This document shows, in pieces, positions 16,560 to 25,724 of a stretch of DNA of 64,000 nucleotides. Each line of letters opens with the position of its first letter. Positions within the stretch are counted from its first letter, which is position 1. Under the pieces are notes generated by a model. The model worked only from the letters and a program-made list of their open reading frames with translations, searched no databases and was not told the DNA's origin. A program made the translations under genes and the position numbers. Source of the DNA: Candidatus Poribacteria bacterium. Its GTDB lineage: Bacteria; Poribacteria; WGA-4E; WGA-3G. The stretch is from the NCBI GenBank assembly GCA_022821965.1, contig JAJECN010000056.1, forward strand, positions 1 through 64,000, read 5' to 3'.

Positions 16560-16588
16560 TTGACAGTTGAAGATTTTTGTGTTATAAT
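16560..16588 (+). promoter_or_regulatory. Consensus sigma-70 promoter ahead of endonuclease V
   Basis: TTGACA (16560-16565) and TATAAT (16583-16588) with a 17-base spacer: both hexamers are perfect. The predicted leader to ATG 16693 is close to 100 bases. Confidence 0.9.
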
Positions 16589-16692
16589 GTTATTGTGTAT
16601 CGGGACGAAGGGTTTACCACCGTGTTTTTTCTTGGTGCTTGGAACATTGTAAAACAAAATGATGTTTAGATTGAAAACGAACAGCGGCAGCT

Positions 16693-17364
16693 ATGAAGTA
16701 TCACGCCCTCCATTCGTGGGATGTTCTACCTGAAGAGGCACGGCACATTCAAAACAGGCTTCGCACACAGGTGGTTACAACAGACCGGTTTGGGACAATC
16801 AACACCGTTGCTGGCGTAGATATCGGGTTGAAAAAGGACATCGCACGTGCATCCGTGGTAGTCCTCAGTTTTCCCGAACTACAGGTGGTAGATAGCGTGG
16901 TAACAGAGAGCCCTGTTCGTTTTCCTTATATACCAGGGTTGTTGTCCTTCCGAGAAATCCCACCGCTACTGATGGCGTTTTCGCAGTTGCAAACGGAACC
17001 AGATCTGGTGATAGTAGACGGACAGGGCATCGCGCACCCACGACGATTCGGACTTGCATCGCATTTAGGATTGGTCTTGGATAAACCAACTATCGGTTGT
17101 GCAAAATCCCGACTCTGGGGACGATACGAAGAACCTGACTTAGAACAGGGTGCTTATACGTACCTCACAGACAAAGACGAGGTGATTGGTGCCGCGGTCC
17201 GCACACGTACAAACGTTCGGGTGGTCTATGTATCAATAGGACACCGGATCTCCTTGGATTCAGCACGTACATGGACATTGGCATGCTGCCAAGGGTATCG
17301 CCTGCCTGAGACGACCCGTCACGCACACAACGCTGCATCCGGCAAAATCCCCCAAAATACGTAA
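16693..17364 (+). CDS. nfi: Endonuclease V
   Basis: Cleaves DNA one base 3' of deoxyinosine and other deaminated bases, starting repair. The 223-residue protein keeps all family residues at the expected places: Asp43 (AGVDIG), the wedge RFPYIPG with Tyr79, Glu88 in FRE, Asp109-Gly-Gln-Gly (IVDGQG), His115 and Lys138 (CAKS). No signal peptide. The ribosome binding site is weak, but the promoter upstream is a consensus one. The next gene starts 14 bases after its stop and then overlaps the sulfatase gene, so a DNA repair enzyme heads an operon otherwise devoted to unknown and sulfatase functions. Confidence 0.96.
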   Translation: MKYHALHSWDVLPEEARHIQNRLRTQVVTTDRFGTINTVAGVDIGLKKDIARASVVVLSFPELQVVDSVVTESPVRFPYIPGLLSFREIPPLLMAFSQLQTEPDLVIVDGQGIAHPRRFGLASHLGLVLDKPTIGCAKSRLWGRYEEPDLEQGAYTYLTDKDEVIGAAVRTRTNVRVVYVSIGHRISLDSARTWTLACCQGYRLPETTRHAHNAASGKIPQNT

Positions 17365-17378
17365 ATGATTGCAATACC

Positions 17379-18173
17379 ATGAACAATAGCAATCCGCTGC
17401 ACTGGTCGTTTGACTACAATTATGGTGCACAAAATCCCCAATTTGCACAGGAATTAATCAGAATACTTCGTGGATATGATCCAGAGGTTGGCACGCATGG
17501 TACACAAAAAGTGCAAGCTGCCACCCACGTTTACGATATTCTGCCGAACTATTGGCGCGGCTATAGTAGAGGGGGTGTTCGGGAAGAACTGCGTATCGGG
17601 ACAGCCATCATTGAACGAAGCAAGAACGGCGATAATCTCTGGAGTTATTCTGTTCAATATGAGAATACAACAAGCGGTGAGAACCTGGAGATTAAGTTCC
17701 GTTGTAGCGATGAAGATTACCGTCCACTCACGGGGACTTGGAGCGTTGATGCTCGAAACAGTGGCGACGATACATACTCCCGATTGTCATGTGAGGGTTA
17801 TCTCACCTTAGATTCAGAGGTTCGGCTGCGCATTAATGACACTGAAATCAGTGCTGGAACAGTGGACACATCTGTCAAACTGACGTGTAATTGGGCGTTC
17901 TTTGATGTGATTCCTGCGCTTGCACAAACAATTCGAGCATCTGGCGATGGGATCGACCTTGCGGTGCTTGAAGACTTAGAGCAACTTCGACGAAAAAGTA
18001 GACTCGGTTTCCTTGAATCGATACAGACCCCACTTCCGCTTGACGGTTATTATCTCTACGGCACTGGACTTTTGCCCTCGTATTGGTGGCTTGATGCCCA
18101 TGGGGACATTGCTATCGCTTCGACTTTCTTTGAGACATTGGTACTCAGAGAGAAGATGGGGGACCGTAGATGA
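17379..18173 (+). CDS. Unknown protein translationally coupled to a sulfatase
   Basis: A 264-residue protein I cannot assign. It has no signal peptide and no membrane segment. The middle (about 65-165) is rich in beta-strand patterns (SYSVQYENTTSGENLEIKF; GTWSVDARNS; LTLDSEVRLRIND), suggesting a beta-sandwich, and the C-terminal third is helical (LAVLEDLEQLRRKSRLGFLESI) then aromatic (YYLYGTGLLPSYWWLDAHGDI). The stop TGA overlaps the ATG of the sulfatase (ATGA at 18170-18173), which usually means the two proteins work together or need equal amounts. It could be a partner or processing factor of the sulfatase; this is inference from position. Confidence 0.7.
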   Translation: MNNSNPLHWSFDYNYGAQNPQFAQELIRILRGYDPEVGTHGTQKVQAATHVYDILPNYWRGYSRGGVREELRIGTAIIERSKNGDNLWSYSVQYENTTSGENLEIKFRCSDEDYRPLTGTWSVDARNSGDDTYSRLSCEGYLTLDSEVRLRINDTEISAGTVDTSVKLTCNWAFFDVIPALAQTIRASGDGIDLAVLEDLEQLRRKSRLGFLESIQTPLPLDGYYLYGTGLLPSYWWLDAHGDIAIASTFFETLVLREKMGDRR

Positions 18174-19594
18174 ACGAACGTCCCAACATTCTTTTTATTA
18201 ATACCGACCAGCACTCATGGGATGCGATCTCGGCTTACGGAAACCCGTATCTCCGCACCCCTAATATTGATGAACTCCATCGGAATGGAACCTCTTTTCG
18301 CAAGTCATTTTGTACAGACCCTGTATGTGCCGCTGCACGCTCCAGTTGGGCGACAGGTTTATACACCTCTGAAACAGGTGTCCCCTTCAACGGTGGATAT
18401 TTGCACCCAGAAATTCCTGATCTTGGGCAGCTCCTCAACGCAGGCGGCTATAGAGCGTTCCATTGTGGCAAGTGGCATGTTCCTGGTAGAAATGTTCGTG
18501 AGAGTTTTCAAACGCTTTATTACGGGAAAACCGATATTGGGGCAGGCGGCGCAGCGTACTACGATTCAGCATCTACGCATGCGGTTGCTGATTTCTTGAC
18601 AAATTACGATAGCGATGAACCGTTTTACCTACAGATCGGGTATGTCGATCCACATGATGTATGCGAATATTTGCACAACCATGAGGAAAAACGTATCCCA
18701 AATCCTCTGGAACAGGGAACTGTTTCGGAAGACGATTTGCCACCACTCTCTGAAAACTTCGACTATGATGAACGGGAAACGGTGCTACATCGCGTCTGCC
18801 GAAGGGTTGACGACGCGCTCATCCATGCTGCTATCCTTAAAGGGGTCCGTAATTGGGATGAACTCCATTGGCGTTACTTGAGATGGAACTATTACAGATT
18901 CATCGAAAAGGTTGACGCAGAGATTGGAAGAGTGCTCGCACTACTACGGGAGACATCTTTGCACCATAACACACTCATCATTTTTAGCGCGGACCATGGC
19001 GAAGCGTGTGGCAGTCATCAGATGTTCCAAAAGTTCACGCTCTACGAGGAGAGTGTGAGGGTGCCTTTTATCGTGGCGTGTTTAGGGGATGGGATTTCTA
19101 TAGAAAAAGATCGGTTTGATGAAACGCATTTCGTCTCTGGTGTAGACCTATTCCCGACCGTTTGTGATTACGCTGGTATTGACGTACCGGAACGGATACA
19201 AGGCGTGAGTGTTCGTCCACTTGCTGAAGCGAAAGATGTCCCTTGGCGCGATTACGCTTACATAGAGAGTAACTATTGGGGACGTGCAATCGTTACTGAA
19301 GAGTATAAATACGTTACAGAATATAAACCAAAGGCGGTGGAGGATTTCTCACCACCGGGACCTGATGCCGAACAACTTGGGCTTTCGCAGCTATTTGATC
19401 GGCATGATGATCCAGGTGAGACAAAAAACCTCGCAGAGGACGCAGCCTATAGCGAGGGCGTGAACGCGTGCCGGAATAAACTACTCGCTCAAGAGGCTCA
19501 ACTTCATCGACAGCAAATCGTGCATCCAAGCCCGAAACGCGTCATATCAAATTGGGGGGAGCGGTTACGGGCATATTGGGAGCACGGTAGATAG
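18170..19594 (+). CDS. Type I sulfatase with atypical CxAxR maturation motif
   Basis: A 474-residue alkaline-phosphatase-superfamily sulfatase, expected to release sulfate from an organic ester after oxidation of its Cys to formylglycine. Seen: metal site NTDQHSWD (Asp13-Gln14), maturation motif Cys53-Ala-Ala-Ala-Arg57 followed by SSWATG, KWH (GKWHVPG), SADHGEACG and the C-terminal metal/His region. The standard motif is CxPxR; Ala in the third place is known for sulfatases matured by anaerobic radical SAM enzymes (anSME). There is no signal peptide, so it appears cytoplasmic, again atypical for polysaccharide sulfatases. No maturase gene is in the window. Start fixed by the ATGA overlap with the preceding gene. 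Confidence 0.92.
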   Translation: MNERPNILFINTDQHSWDAISAYGNPYLRTPNIDELHRNGTSFRKSFCTDPVCAAARSSWATGLYTSETGVPFNGGYLHPEIPDLGQLLNAGGYRAFHCGKWHVPGRNVRESFQTLYYGKTDIGAGGAAYYDSASTHAVADFLTNYDSDEPFYLQIGYVDPHDVCEYLHNHEEKRIPNPLEQGTVSEDDLPPLSENFDYDERETVLHRVCRRVDDALIHAAILKGVRNWDELHWRYLRWNYYRFIEKVDAEIGRVLALLRETSLHHNTLIIFSADHGEACGSHQMFQKFTLYEESVRVPFIVACLGDGISIEKDRFDETHFVSGVDLFPTVCDYAGIDVPERIQGVSVRPLAEAKDVPWRDYAYIESNYWGRAIVTEEYKYVTEYKPKAVEDFSPPGPDAEQLGLSQLFDRHDDPGETKNLAEDAAYSEGVNACRNKLLAQEAQLHRQQIVHPSPKRVISNWGERLRAYWEHGR

Positions 19595-19642
19595 AAAATA
19601 AATTCGGTAGCACAAATCTAAAAAATTAGGACTTTGGAAAAA

Positions 19643-20818
19643 ATGGATATATTTTCAAAACGCTTAAATCGGCTTCCGCCATACATGTTCGGTAAGCTCA
19701 AACAGATAACACACGAACGCCGACAGCAAGGAATAGATATTATTGATCTGGGAATGGGGAATCCGAATCAAGCGACCCCACAACCCATCATTGATAAGCT
19801 GACGGAAGCGGCACAGGAACTTCGGAACCACCGTTATTCCGCTTCGCGCGGCATCTACAACCTGCGGCGGGAAGTCAGTTGGCATTATGAACGCCGGTTT
19901 GGGGTTGACATCGACCCGAATGAAGAAACCATTGCCGTCATTGGCACTAAGGAGGGACTTGGACACCTCGCTTTAGCCTTGATTGATAATGGAGACTTGG
20001 CGATGGTGCCGAATCCGACCTTCCCAATCCATATGTACAGTATTGTGCTTGCGGGTGGAAGTGTTGTGAGCATACCGTTGACAGAAGAGAACGATTTTAT
20101 CCCCTCATTGACCGAAATCACGCGTGATATTTGGCCGAGACCGAAAGTGTTAATATTAAGTTTCCCACATAATCCCACAGGGGCTGTCGTTGATCTTGGG
20201 TTCTTTGAGGAGATCGTTGCGTTCGCGAAACGCCAAGAGATCGTTGTTATCCACGATTTGGCTTACGCGGACATCGTTTTCGACGGCTACAAAGCACCGA
20301 GTCTTTTACAAGCAAAGGGCGCGAAGGATGTAGGTGTTGAATTTATCTCGCTGTCCAAATCCTACAATATGGCGGGATGGCGCTGCGGGTTTGCCGCTGG
20401 AAATCGGGAGATTATTGAGGCACTCGCTCGGATTAAAGGTTACTACGACTATGGGATTTTCGCACCGATTCAGGTTGCTGCAATCATGGCTCTCCGCACA
20501 CCAGAAGACACGGTGATGGAAAACGCTTCTGTCTATCAAAAACGCCGCGATGTCCTTGTTGACAGCCTAAACCGGATTGGATGGAAGGTACCGAAACCGC
20601 AGGCTTCTATGTTTGTTTGGGCACCTATTCCCGAAGCGTGGCGGCATCTAAGTTCTATGGACTTTGCAATGAAACTTCTAAATGAGGCTGAGGTTTGTGT
20701 CTCTCCGGGTGCAGGTTTTGGTCACAACGGCGAAGGCTATATCCGTATTGCGCTCGTAGAAAACGAGGATCGGATTCGTCAGGCAGTGCGTCAGATTCGG
20801 CGAGCGTTGTTCGGTTAA
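19643..20818 (+). CDS. PLP-dependent class I aminotransferase (AlaC-like)
   Basis: A fold-type I aminotransferase, most like glutamate-pyruvate transaminase AlaC and LL-diaminopimelate aminotransferase relatives. Seen: RLPPYMFGKLKQ at the N-terminus, GMGNPNQATP substrate loop, SRGIYNLRREVSWHY, SFPHNPTGAVV, the PLP Lys in SLSKSYNMAGWRCG and the C-terminal Arg in GEGYIRIALV. Likely makes or degrades alanine or a related amino acid with 2-oxoglutarate. The start was taken at ATG 19643; a TTG at 19634 in frame would add three residues. It is 48 bases behind the sulfatase and may share its transcript. Confidence 0.92.
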   Translation: MDIFSKRLNRLPPYMFGKLKQITHERRQQGIDIIDLGMGNPNQATPQPIIDKLTEAAQELRNHRYSASRGIYNLRREVSWHYERRFGVDIDPNEETIAVIGTKEGLGHLALALIDNGDLAMVPNPTFPIHMYSIVLAGGSVVSIPLTEENDFIPSLTEITRDIWPRPKVLILSFPHNPTGAVVDLGFFEEIVAFAKRQEIVVIHDLAYADIVFDGYKAPSLLQAKGAKDVGVEFISLSKSYNMAGWRCGFAAGNREIIEALARIKGYYDYGIFAPIQVAAIMALRTPEDTVMENASVYQKRRDVLVDSLNRIGWKVPKPQASMFVWAPIPEAWRHLSSMDFAMKLLNEAEVCVSPGAGFGHNGEGYIRIALVENEDRIRQAVRQIRRALFG

Positions 20819-20842
20819 AAGGACTTGTAGGCTTGTTCTCTT

Positions 20843-20872
20843 GTAGGCACAGTGTGAAACTGCACCTACAGT
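20843..20872. repeat. Imperfect hairpin of the TGTAGG/ACCTACA family between convergent genes
   Basis: TGTAGGCACAGT and ACTGCACCTACA face each other over GTGAA with two mismatches. AACTGCACCTAC recurs in the spacer near 24321-24332, and a related piece is at 9131-9145. It may serve as a bidirectional transcription stop between the aminotransferase and PhyH genes. Confidence 0.55.
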
Positions 20873-20888
20873 CGAAGAATGTGTGTCC

Positions 20889-21791
20889 CTATTCCAATCC
20901 CCATTCCTTCTTTGCTTCCTCAAACGAAATCTTTTGGCTTCCTGTGTGAGAGATCGGATTCTTGCCGACCCATCGCTCATCAATTGGATGCGCTGCGGGT
21001 TGGAAACGGATGTCACAACTGACGCGCCACCTATCGGAGAGATTCTTGGTAGAGGTGTGCATCGTGTGCATTGTGAAAATGATGACATCCCCCATCTCAA
21101 AATCGGCTGTCTGCCACTCGCCGCCGTATTTATCGCTAATTTCCATCGGATCACGTCCGAAATGCCCCGGGGTGCCGTCTTTGTCAACATCTGTTTTGCC
21201 GTAAGTATCCCGGATACGGGCGAAGCTTGGGAGGTTATGGGACCCGACAAGCACAGTCAGTGTTCCCATCGTCGCAGGCACATCGCCGAACGGGACCCAA
21301 CACGTGTGCAGCTGCTTTGAACCTCTGCCCATATAGACGAAATCGAAATGTGGACCCGACCAACCATCCGGACGGACGAATCGGAGCCATTTGTAATCAA
21401 ATGTGCGTGTATCGCCCCCAAAGAAATTGCGGAAGAACTTGAAAAGCTCATCGCCTTCCAAAACAGCCTGGACATCTGGATGGTGTGTGACAGCTGGTGT
21501 GCCCATCGTTCGCCCAGGACTCCCTTCACCCGCGACAGCCTCTATTATGTCGGTGCCGGATTTAAAAACTTCGTCTTTACCGTTGCCATTGGCGTATTCA
21601 AGGATAGCCCGACGCCCTGCGATAACTTTTTCTTTATCTATTAAGCCACGAACGAGTAGATACCCGTCCTCTGCTATTTGCTGGGGCAAGCCTTCTGCTG
21701 AGTCAAGCACGGCGTTACAGTCCCGAAGTACACCGAGGTGTGGACCGGGGAAGGTGAGTTCATGGTCTCCTAAAAACACAGTTTCCGCCAT
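20889..21791 (-). CDS. PhyH-family Fe(II)/2-oxoglutarate dioxygenase
   Basis: A 300-residue enzyme of the phytanoyl-CoA dioxygenase family. The iron triad reads His-x-Asp in GPHFDFVYMG and the distal His in MHTMHTSTKN; the Arg that follows (SDRWRVS) should bind 2-oxoglutarate. Start at ATG 21791 chosen because GAGGAG lies 7 bases upstream; the longer frame to 21806 covers that site. It starts 23 bases after the stop of the solute-binding lipoprotein gene on the same strand, so uptake of a ligand and its hydroxylation may be linked. Substrate unknown. The pattern TRTFDYKWLRFVRPDGWSGPHFD is that of the larger PhyH group seen also in sponge-symbiont genomes. Confidence 0.9.
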   Translation of the reverse strand: MAETVFLGDHELTFPGPHLGVLRDCNAVLDSAEGLPQQIAEDGYLLVRGLIDKEKVIAGRRAILEYANGNGKDEVFKSGTDIIEAVAGEGSPGRTMGTPAVTHHPDVQAVLEGDELFKFFRNFFGGDTRTFDYKWLRFVRPDGWSGPHFDFVYMGRGSKQLHTCWVPFGDVPATMGTLTVLVGSHNLPSFARIRDTYGKTDVDKDGTPGHFGRDPMEISDKYGGEWQTADFEMGDVIIFTMHTMHTSTKNLSDRWRVSCDIRFQPAAHPIDERWVGKNPISHTGSQKISFEEAKKEWGLE

Positions 21792-21814
21792 TGTTTTTCT
21801 CCTCAAACGTGCTA

Positions 21815-23023
21815 TTAAGGTGCGAGCACGTGGTAAAGTTGTATCTCTCCATCTGTGATAATGTTGATAACAGCACTCTTGATGGCATGTCTATTTTGAT
21901 TAAAATGTGAGAGTATTGCTGCCCCCCTATAGTCCTGAGTCGCTTGAATTTGGTCGCGAATCGCTGCAGATGTCAAGTTAGGGGCACGTTTCATTGCCTC
22001 GATGATAATGTTCGCTGCATCATATCCGAGTGATGCGGGACCGTCAGGGGCAATCCCAAACCGTGAGGTATAGTCGGTAATAAATTGGATTGCCTCTTTC
22101 CCTAACTGTTCTGGGTTGCCTTCGGCTGAAAAGTGATTCGCAAAGAAACTGCCTTCAGCCGCCAGCCCTGCAATTTCAAAGAGATCGGGTCGATCCCAGC
22201 CATCGCCTCCGAGGAAGGTTGCGGGGATATTGATATCGGCAGCTTTCGCCTGCTTCACGGCTAATAAGAATTCGGGACCCAAGCCGGGTAGAAAGACAAC
22301 ATCAACAGTGGTTTCCAAGGCTGCAATTGCCATTAATTGCGTGCTGAAATCCGTAGTGCCTGTCTCGTAAAATTGACGGCCCCTAATTGCACCGCCCTGC
22401 GCGGTGAATTCTTCGATGAAAACATCTGTCAATCCTTGCGAATAAGTACTATCTGTTTCTGTGAGGACCGCCGCTGTCATCGCGCCTAACTCTTGGACGG
22501 CAAAACCCGCCATTACACCCGCTTGGTATGGATCCGTGAACGCTCCCATAAACGAAAAATTCCTGTTTTCGGGAACTTTCGGATTTGTAGGATAGGTCGT
22601 CACCATAGGGATTCCGTGTTCTTGGATAACCTCTCCTACTGGCATTGCCAGGGTAGAGTAATCTGGCCCCACGATTGCGGATACACCAGCATTAATTAGC
22701 TCCTTTGCGTATTGGACGCTGAGTGCGGAGTCTCTTTTATCATCTCGGATGAGGAGTTCTATGGGTAAGCCCTTAATGCCGCCAGCTTCGTTTGCAAGTG
22801 CGACAGCCAGTTCCGCGCCGTTTCGAGTTGTGCCTGGGTCGGGAGGGCTATACAAAAAACCGATTTTGATGCTTTTTGTGCCATCAGGAGTTTTCAAAGT
22901 AGCAGGCGCGGTGACTTTTTGAATCTGATCGCAGCCCGAAAAGAAAACGCTTATTACGAGAAACACGGCGACAACGCCGTAAAGCCAAATATATTTGTGG
23001 ACTGTTCGATTTTGTTTGAACAT
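21815..23023 (-). CDS. ABC-type branched-chain amino acid-like solute-binding lipoprotein
   Basis: A 402-residue periplasmic binding protein of the LivJ/Peripla_BP_6 type. It has a lipoprotein signal with lipobox FFSGC (Cys30 region), then the usual order: IKIGFLYSPPDPGTTRNGAELAVALANEAGGIKG, VSAIVGPDYSTLAMPVGEV, the hinge and PATFLGGDGWDRPD, and SLGYDAANIIIEAM. It is expected to be anchored at the outer face of the inner membrane and to pass an amino acid, amide or similar ligand to a permease. No permease or ATPase gene is adjacent, so it is either an orphan feeding a transporter elsewhere or a sensor. A promoter lies at 23201-23230, giving a leader of about 170 bases. Confidence 0.92.
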   Translation of the reverse strand: MFKQNRTVHKYIWLYGVVAVFLVISVFFSGCDQIQKVTAPATLKTPDGTKSIKIGFLYSPPDPGTTRNGAELAVALANEAGGIKGLPIELLIRDDKRDSALSVQYAKELINAGVSAIVGPDYSTLAMPVGEVIQEHGIPMVTTYPTNPKVPENRNFSFMGAFTDPYQAGVMAGFAVQELGAMTAAVLTETDSTYSQGLTDVFIEEFTAQGGAIRGRQFYETGTTDFSTQLMAIAALETTVDVVFLPGLGPEFLLAVKQAKAADINIPATFLGGDGWDRPDLFEIAGLAAEGSFFANHFSAEGNPEQLGKEAIQFITDYTSRFGIAPDGPASLGYDAANIIIEAMKRAPNLTSAAIRDQIQATQDYRGAAILSHFNQNRHAIKSAVINIITDGEIQLYHVLAP

Positions 23024-23200
23024 AAAAAATTCTCTTTATCAATTATTTTTCTTGAGGGTTTCCCTTAACCTTTTTGGGTAATTGGTGTCTGTTTGTGTGA
23101 TGTGTTGGCTTGACTGTGTCACTTCCAGTTCCTATGGGATATTTAATAGTGTCGCTGATAGTGTGTAAATGCTACCTCTACCTTGTGAAGTAGCAGGACT

Positions 23201-23230
23201 ATTTTAACAAAAGTTAGCAATTAGTGCAAG
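23201..23230 (-). promoter_or_regulatory. Minus-strand promoter of the solute-binding protein gene
   Basis: TTGCAC (23230-23225) and TAAAAT (23206-23201) on the minus strand, 18-base spacer. The spacer region 23024-23350 contains this and the divergent promoter at 23263-23291; nothing else coding is seen there. Confidence 0.55.
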
Positions 23231-23262
23231 TGTATAGCGCGTTGCGTCGAAAAAATTGCGAT

Positions 23263-23291
23263 TGACGTGGCAGTTAATGTCTGCTAATATG
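23263..23291 (+). promoter_or_regulatory. Plus-strand promoter of the PhyH gene at 23351
   Basis: TTGACG (23263-23268) and TAATAT (23286-23291) with a 17-base spacer, about 55 bases before the ATG. Confidence 0.6.
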
Positions 23292-23350
23292 CTGAAACTC
23301 AGTTTTCACAATACGCGCTTAAATCTAACAAAATATCTGAGGTGTTACGC

Positions 23351-24223
23351 ATGGAAGAATATTTAGAGATTCAAAAACCGGAACTTGGTTACACTTATGA
23401 ATTTGAGATGGATCAGCTTTCTCAGATGTCCGAATGTTTGGAGGCACACGGTTTCGCGATTGTCAAAGATGTGCTGCCTCCTGAATTAGTTGACGGTTTA
23501 AAACAAGCGGTTTTCGATGGCACGGATCCGAAAAGAGAATTGGAGCATGGGCAAAGTAGCACCCGTCATGCTTGGGTCGAATCTGGAGCGGGGGCGTGGC
23601 AACTCTTAGCGTATGAACCCTTTATGAAGATTCACCGCCACCTGATTGGTACAGAGGAGATGACTGTCCACCGTTCCGCCGCTATTATTCGGATGCCAGG
23701 CTCGCAGCCCGTCGCATGGCATACTGACTGGTGCGGATTCTCAACGGATGCCCCGAAAAATTCGGGCGATGTGCTGAACCGTGGATTGTGGCCCTCAGGC
23801 AAATGGTTCTACTTGACGGGTTCGCGTCCGGAACACGGCGGTCTGTGCGTGATTGAGGATTCCCACGTTGAGAACTGGGAAGGACCTGAAGGTTTTAATC
23901 TGACAGCAGATAAGCGTTCCTTCTATAAGGAAGGTGAAGAGGAAAAGGCGTATGTAGGATTTGATATTCCGGGGTTAGTGCCGCTCTTCACGAATCCAGG
24001 AGATATGATTGTGTTCGCGCATCGGACGTATCACGGTGCATTCCCGAACCAGATTGATGAAATTCGGCTGTCGTGCGCCATCGGTTTTCGGCGGCGTGAC
24101 CATTACATTGACATCCCGTGGGAGATTCCAGAGGACGGTAAGCAGTTCTTGGCGGATTTACCGCCGCATCTGCATCAATACACGCATGGGTATACCAGTA
24201 TTGATGTGGGTTGGCGGAGGTGA
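23351..24223 (+). CDS. PhyH-family Fe(II)/2-oxoglutarate dioxygenase
   Basis: A 290-residue phytanoyl-CoA-dioxygenase-like enzyme. The metal site is His-Thr-Asp in AWHTDWCGF and the distal His in RTYHGAFPNQ, with Arg in EIRLSCAIGFRRR for 2-oxoglutarate. It differs clearly in sequence from the other three PhyH proteins of the window (for example no long insert between the two metal motifs), so they are likely not simple duplicates. ATG 23351 has TGAGGTG upstream with 8-base spacing and stands behind its own promoter. Single-gene unit. Substrate unknown. Confidence 0.9.
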   Translation: MEEYLEIQKPELGYTYEFEMDQLSQMSECLEAHGFAIVKDVLPPELVDGLKQAVFDGTDPKRELEHGQSSTRHAWVESGAGAWQLLAYEPFMKIHRHLIGTEEMTVHRSAAIIRMPGSQPVAWHTDWCGFSTDAPKNSGDVLNRGLWPSGKWFYLTGSRPEHGGLCVIEDSHVENWEGPEGFNLTADKRSFYKEGEEEKAYVGFDIPGLVPLFTNPGDMIVFAHRTYHGAFPNQIDEIRLSCAIGFRRRDHYIDIPWEIPEDGKQFLADLPPHLHQYTHGYTSIDVGWRR

Positions 24224-24270
24224 TTTTCTGAATGCAGATCGCAAATGTAAAGCATTCTCACTGCGAAGCA

Positions 24271-24365
24271 AAATTTGGTTTCCGCGTGTGGGAGACCAAA
24301 TTTGGGTGAGTACACCGCAAAACTGCACCTACCTACCCGTCAAAGGCGGGGTTTGAAACCCCGCC
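24271..24365. terminator. Two hairpins between convergent genes
   Basis: AAATTTGGT (24271-24279) pairs with ACCAAATTT (about 24295-24303), and GGCGGGGTTT/AAACCCCGCC form a perfect 10-bp stem around one base at 24345-24365. No long T-run follows, so the role as bidirectional terminator is inferred from position between the PhyH gene (plus) and the purine permease gene (minus). Confidence 0.5.
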
Positions 24366-24380
24366 AACGGAGGATGGTGA

Positions 24381-25706
24381 TTACAGATCACCGATGTAGC
24401 AGGCGATGAAGAAGAGTGCGAAATAGTAGATGACAGGATGTACTTCTTTTCTACGACCCGTCACTAACTTTAAAAACGCTAACGAAATTAATCCGAAGCC
24501 GATGCCGTCCGTAATGCTGAAAGAGAGCGGCATCATGATCATCGTGAGGAACGCAGGGATGGATTCCGTGATGTCCTCCCAATCAATTTGGCTGACGTTC
24601 CTGAGCATCAACCCACCGACAACGATGAGTGCCGGAGCGATAATCGGATAAAGCACGGCTGTCTGAGTAATCGCATATCCACCGCCAACAATCTTAACAA
24701 GCGGATATAAAAAGAGGGACAGCAACATGCAAATCCCTGTAAAGACAGCGGTGAGACCAGTACGTCCACCTTCGGCGATACCTGTTGCGCTCTCGATGTA
24801 ACATGTCACAGTTGAAGTGCCGAGTAAGGCACCACCGACAGTACTCCCCGCATCAGTCAAAAGCGCAGGTCGGGCTTTTGTGAGTTTCCCCTCTTCGAGG
24901 AGTTCTGCCCTATACCCGATAGCCGTGAGTGTGCCGATGCTATCGAACATGTCAATGGCAAAGAACACAAAGATGACAGGAATTAATTCCAACTTGTCGA
25001 AAATGTTGGGAATTTTTAGTTTAAAGAGCGTCGGTGCGATAGATGGCGGTGACGCAGCAATGCCATCAAACGATGCGATTCCGAAGATGAGGTTCGCAAT
25101 CGCTGAGGCAAAAATACCGATCAAAATCGCGCCTTTTACTTTGCGTGCTATGAGTGCCAATGTTACGGCAATACCGAAGAGTGAGAGAAGTACCGGTTTA
25201 GTGTCGAGATCACCGCGGGTTATAAATGTGGCGGGATCTCTCGTAATAATCCCACTCATTTGTAGTCCGATGAAGGCGATAAACAGCCCGATGCCGATAG
25301 CAATTGCGTTCTGGAGCGATGATGGCAGGGCGTTCATGATTGCTTCACGGATTCCGACAAATGAGAGTATAAGGAATAGCAAGCCTGCTATGAAAACGAT
25401 GCCCAATGCTTCCTGCCACGGTACACCTGAACCCAAGCAGACATCAAAAACTAAATAGGCATTAAGCCCCATACCGGGTGCCAACACAACAGGATAGTTT
25501 GTAAAAAACGCCATGCCGAATGTCGCGAGTGCACTGGAAAGACAGGTCGCGACCATGACAGCACCGTAATCCATTCCAGCTTGTGAGAGCATGGAGGGTT
25601 GCACGAAGATTATATATGAAATCGTCATAAAATTCGTGAAACCCGCGATCAGTTCGCGTTTCAGCGAAGTGTTGTTTTCTTTTAACCCGAATAATTTTTC
25701 TAGCAT
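24381..25706 (-). CDS. NCS2-family purine permease (AzgA/PbuG-like)
   Basis: A 441-residue inner-membrane transporter of the adenine/guanine/hypoxanthine branch of the NCS2 family. It opens with the family pattern (LFGLKENNTSLKRELIAGFTNFMT and NYPVVLAPGMGLNAY in TM3) and has GTSTVTCYIESATGIAEGGRTGLTA, the substrate/proton motif of TM8. About 12-14 membrane segments fill the chain. Likely imports a purine base by proton symport. Ribosome binding site AGGAGG before ATG 25706. Located downstream of the 2-hydroxyacid dehydrogenase gene with a repeat-filled spacer between. Confidence 0.92.
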   Translation of the reverse strand: MLEKLFGLKENNTSLKRELIAGFTNFMTISYIIFVQPSMLSQAGMDYGAVMVATCLSSALATFGMAFFTNYPVVLAPGMGLNAYLVFDVCLGSGVPWQEALGIVFIAGLLFLILSFVGIREAIMNALPSSLQNAIAIGIGLFIAFIGLQMSGIITRDPATFITRGDLDTKPVLLSLFGIAVTLALIARKVKGAILIGIFASAIANLIFGIASFDGIAASPPSIAPTLFKLKIPNIFDKLELIPVIFVFFAIDMFDSIGTLTAIGYRAELLEEGKLTKARPALLTDAGSTVGGALLGTSTVTCYIESATGIAEGGRTGLTAVFTGICMLLSLFLYPLVKIVGGGYAITQTAVLYPIIAPALIVVGGLMLRNVSQIDWEDITESIPAFLTMIMMPLSFSITDGIGFGLISLAFLKLVTGRRKEVHPVIYYFALFFIACYIGDL

Positions 25707-25724
25707 TTTTCCTCCTTTATTGGT

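Noticed and set aside
24817-25458. 213-codon plus-strand frame opposite the purine permease gene
   Set aside because: It is the antisense shadow of a clearly coding transporter; Ser/Pro/Lys-rich composition is typical of antisense frames of membrane proteins.
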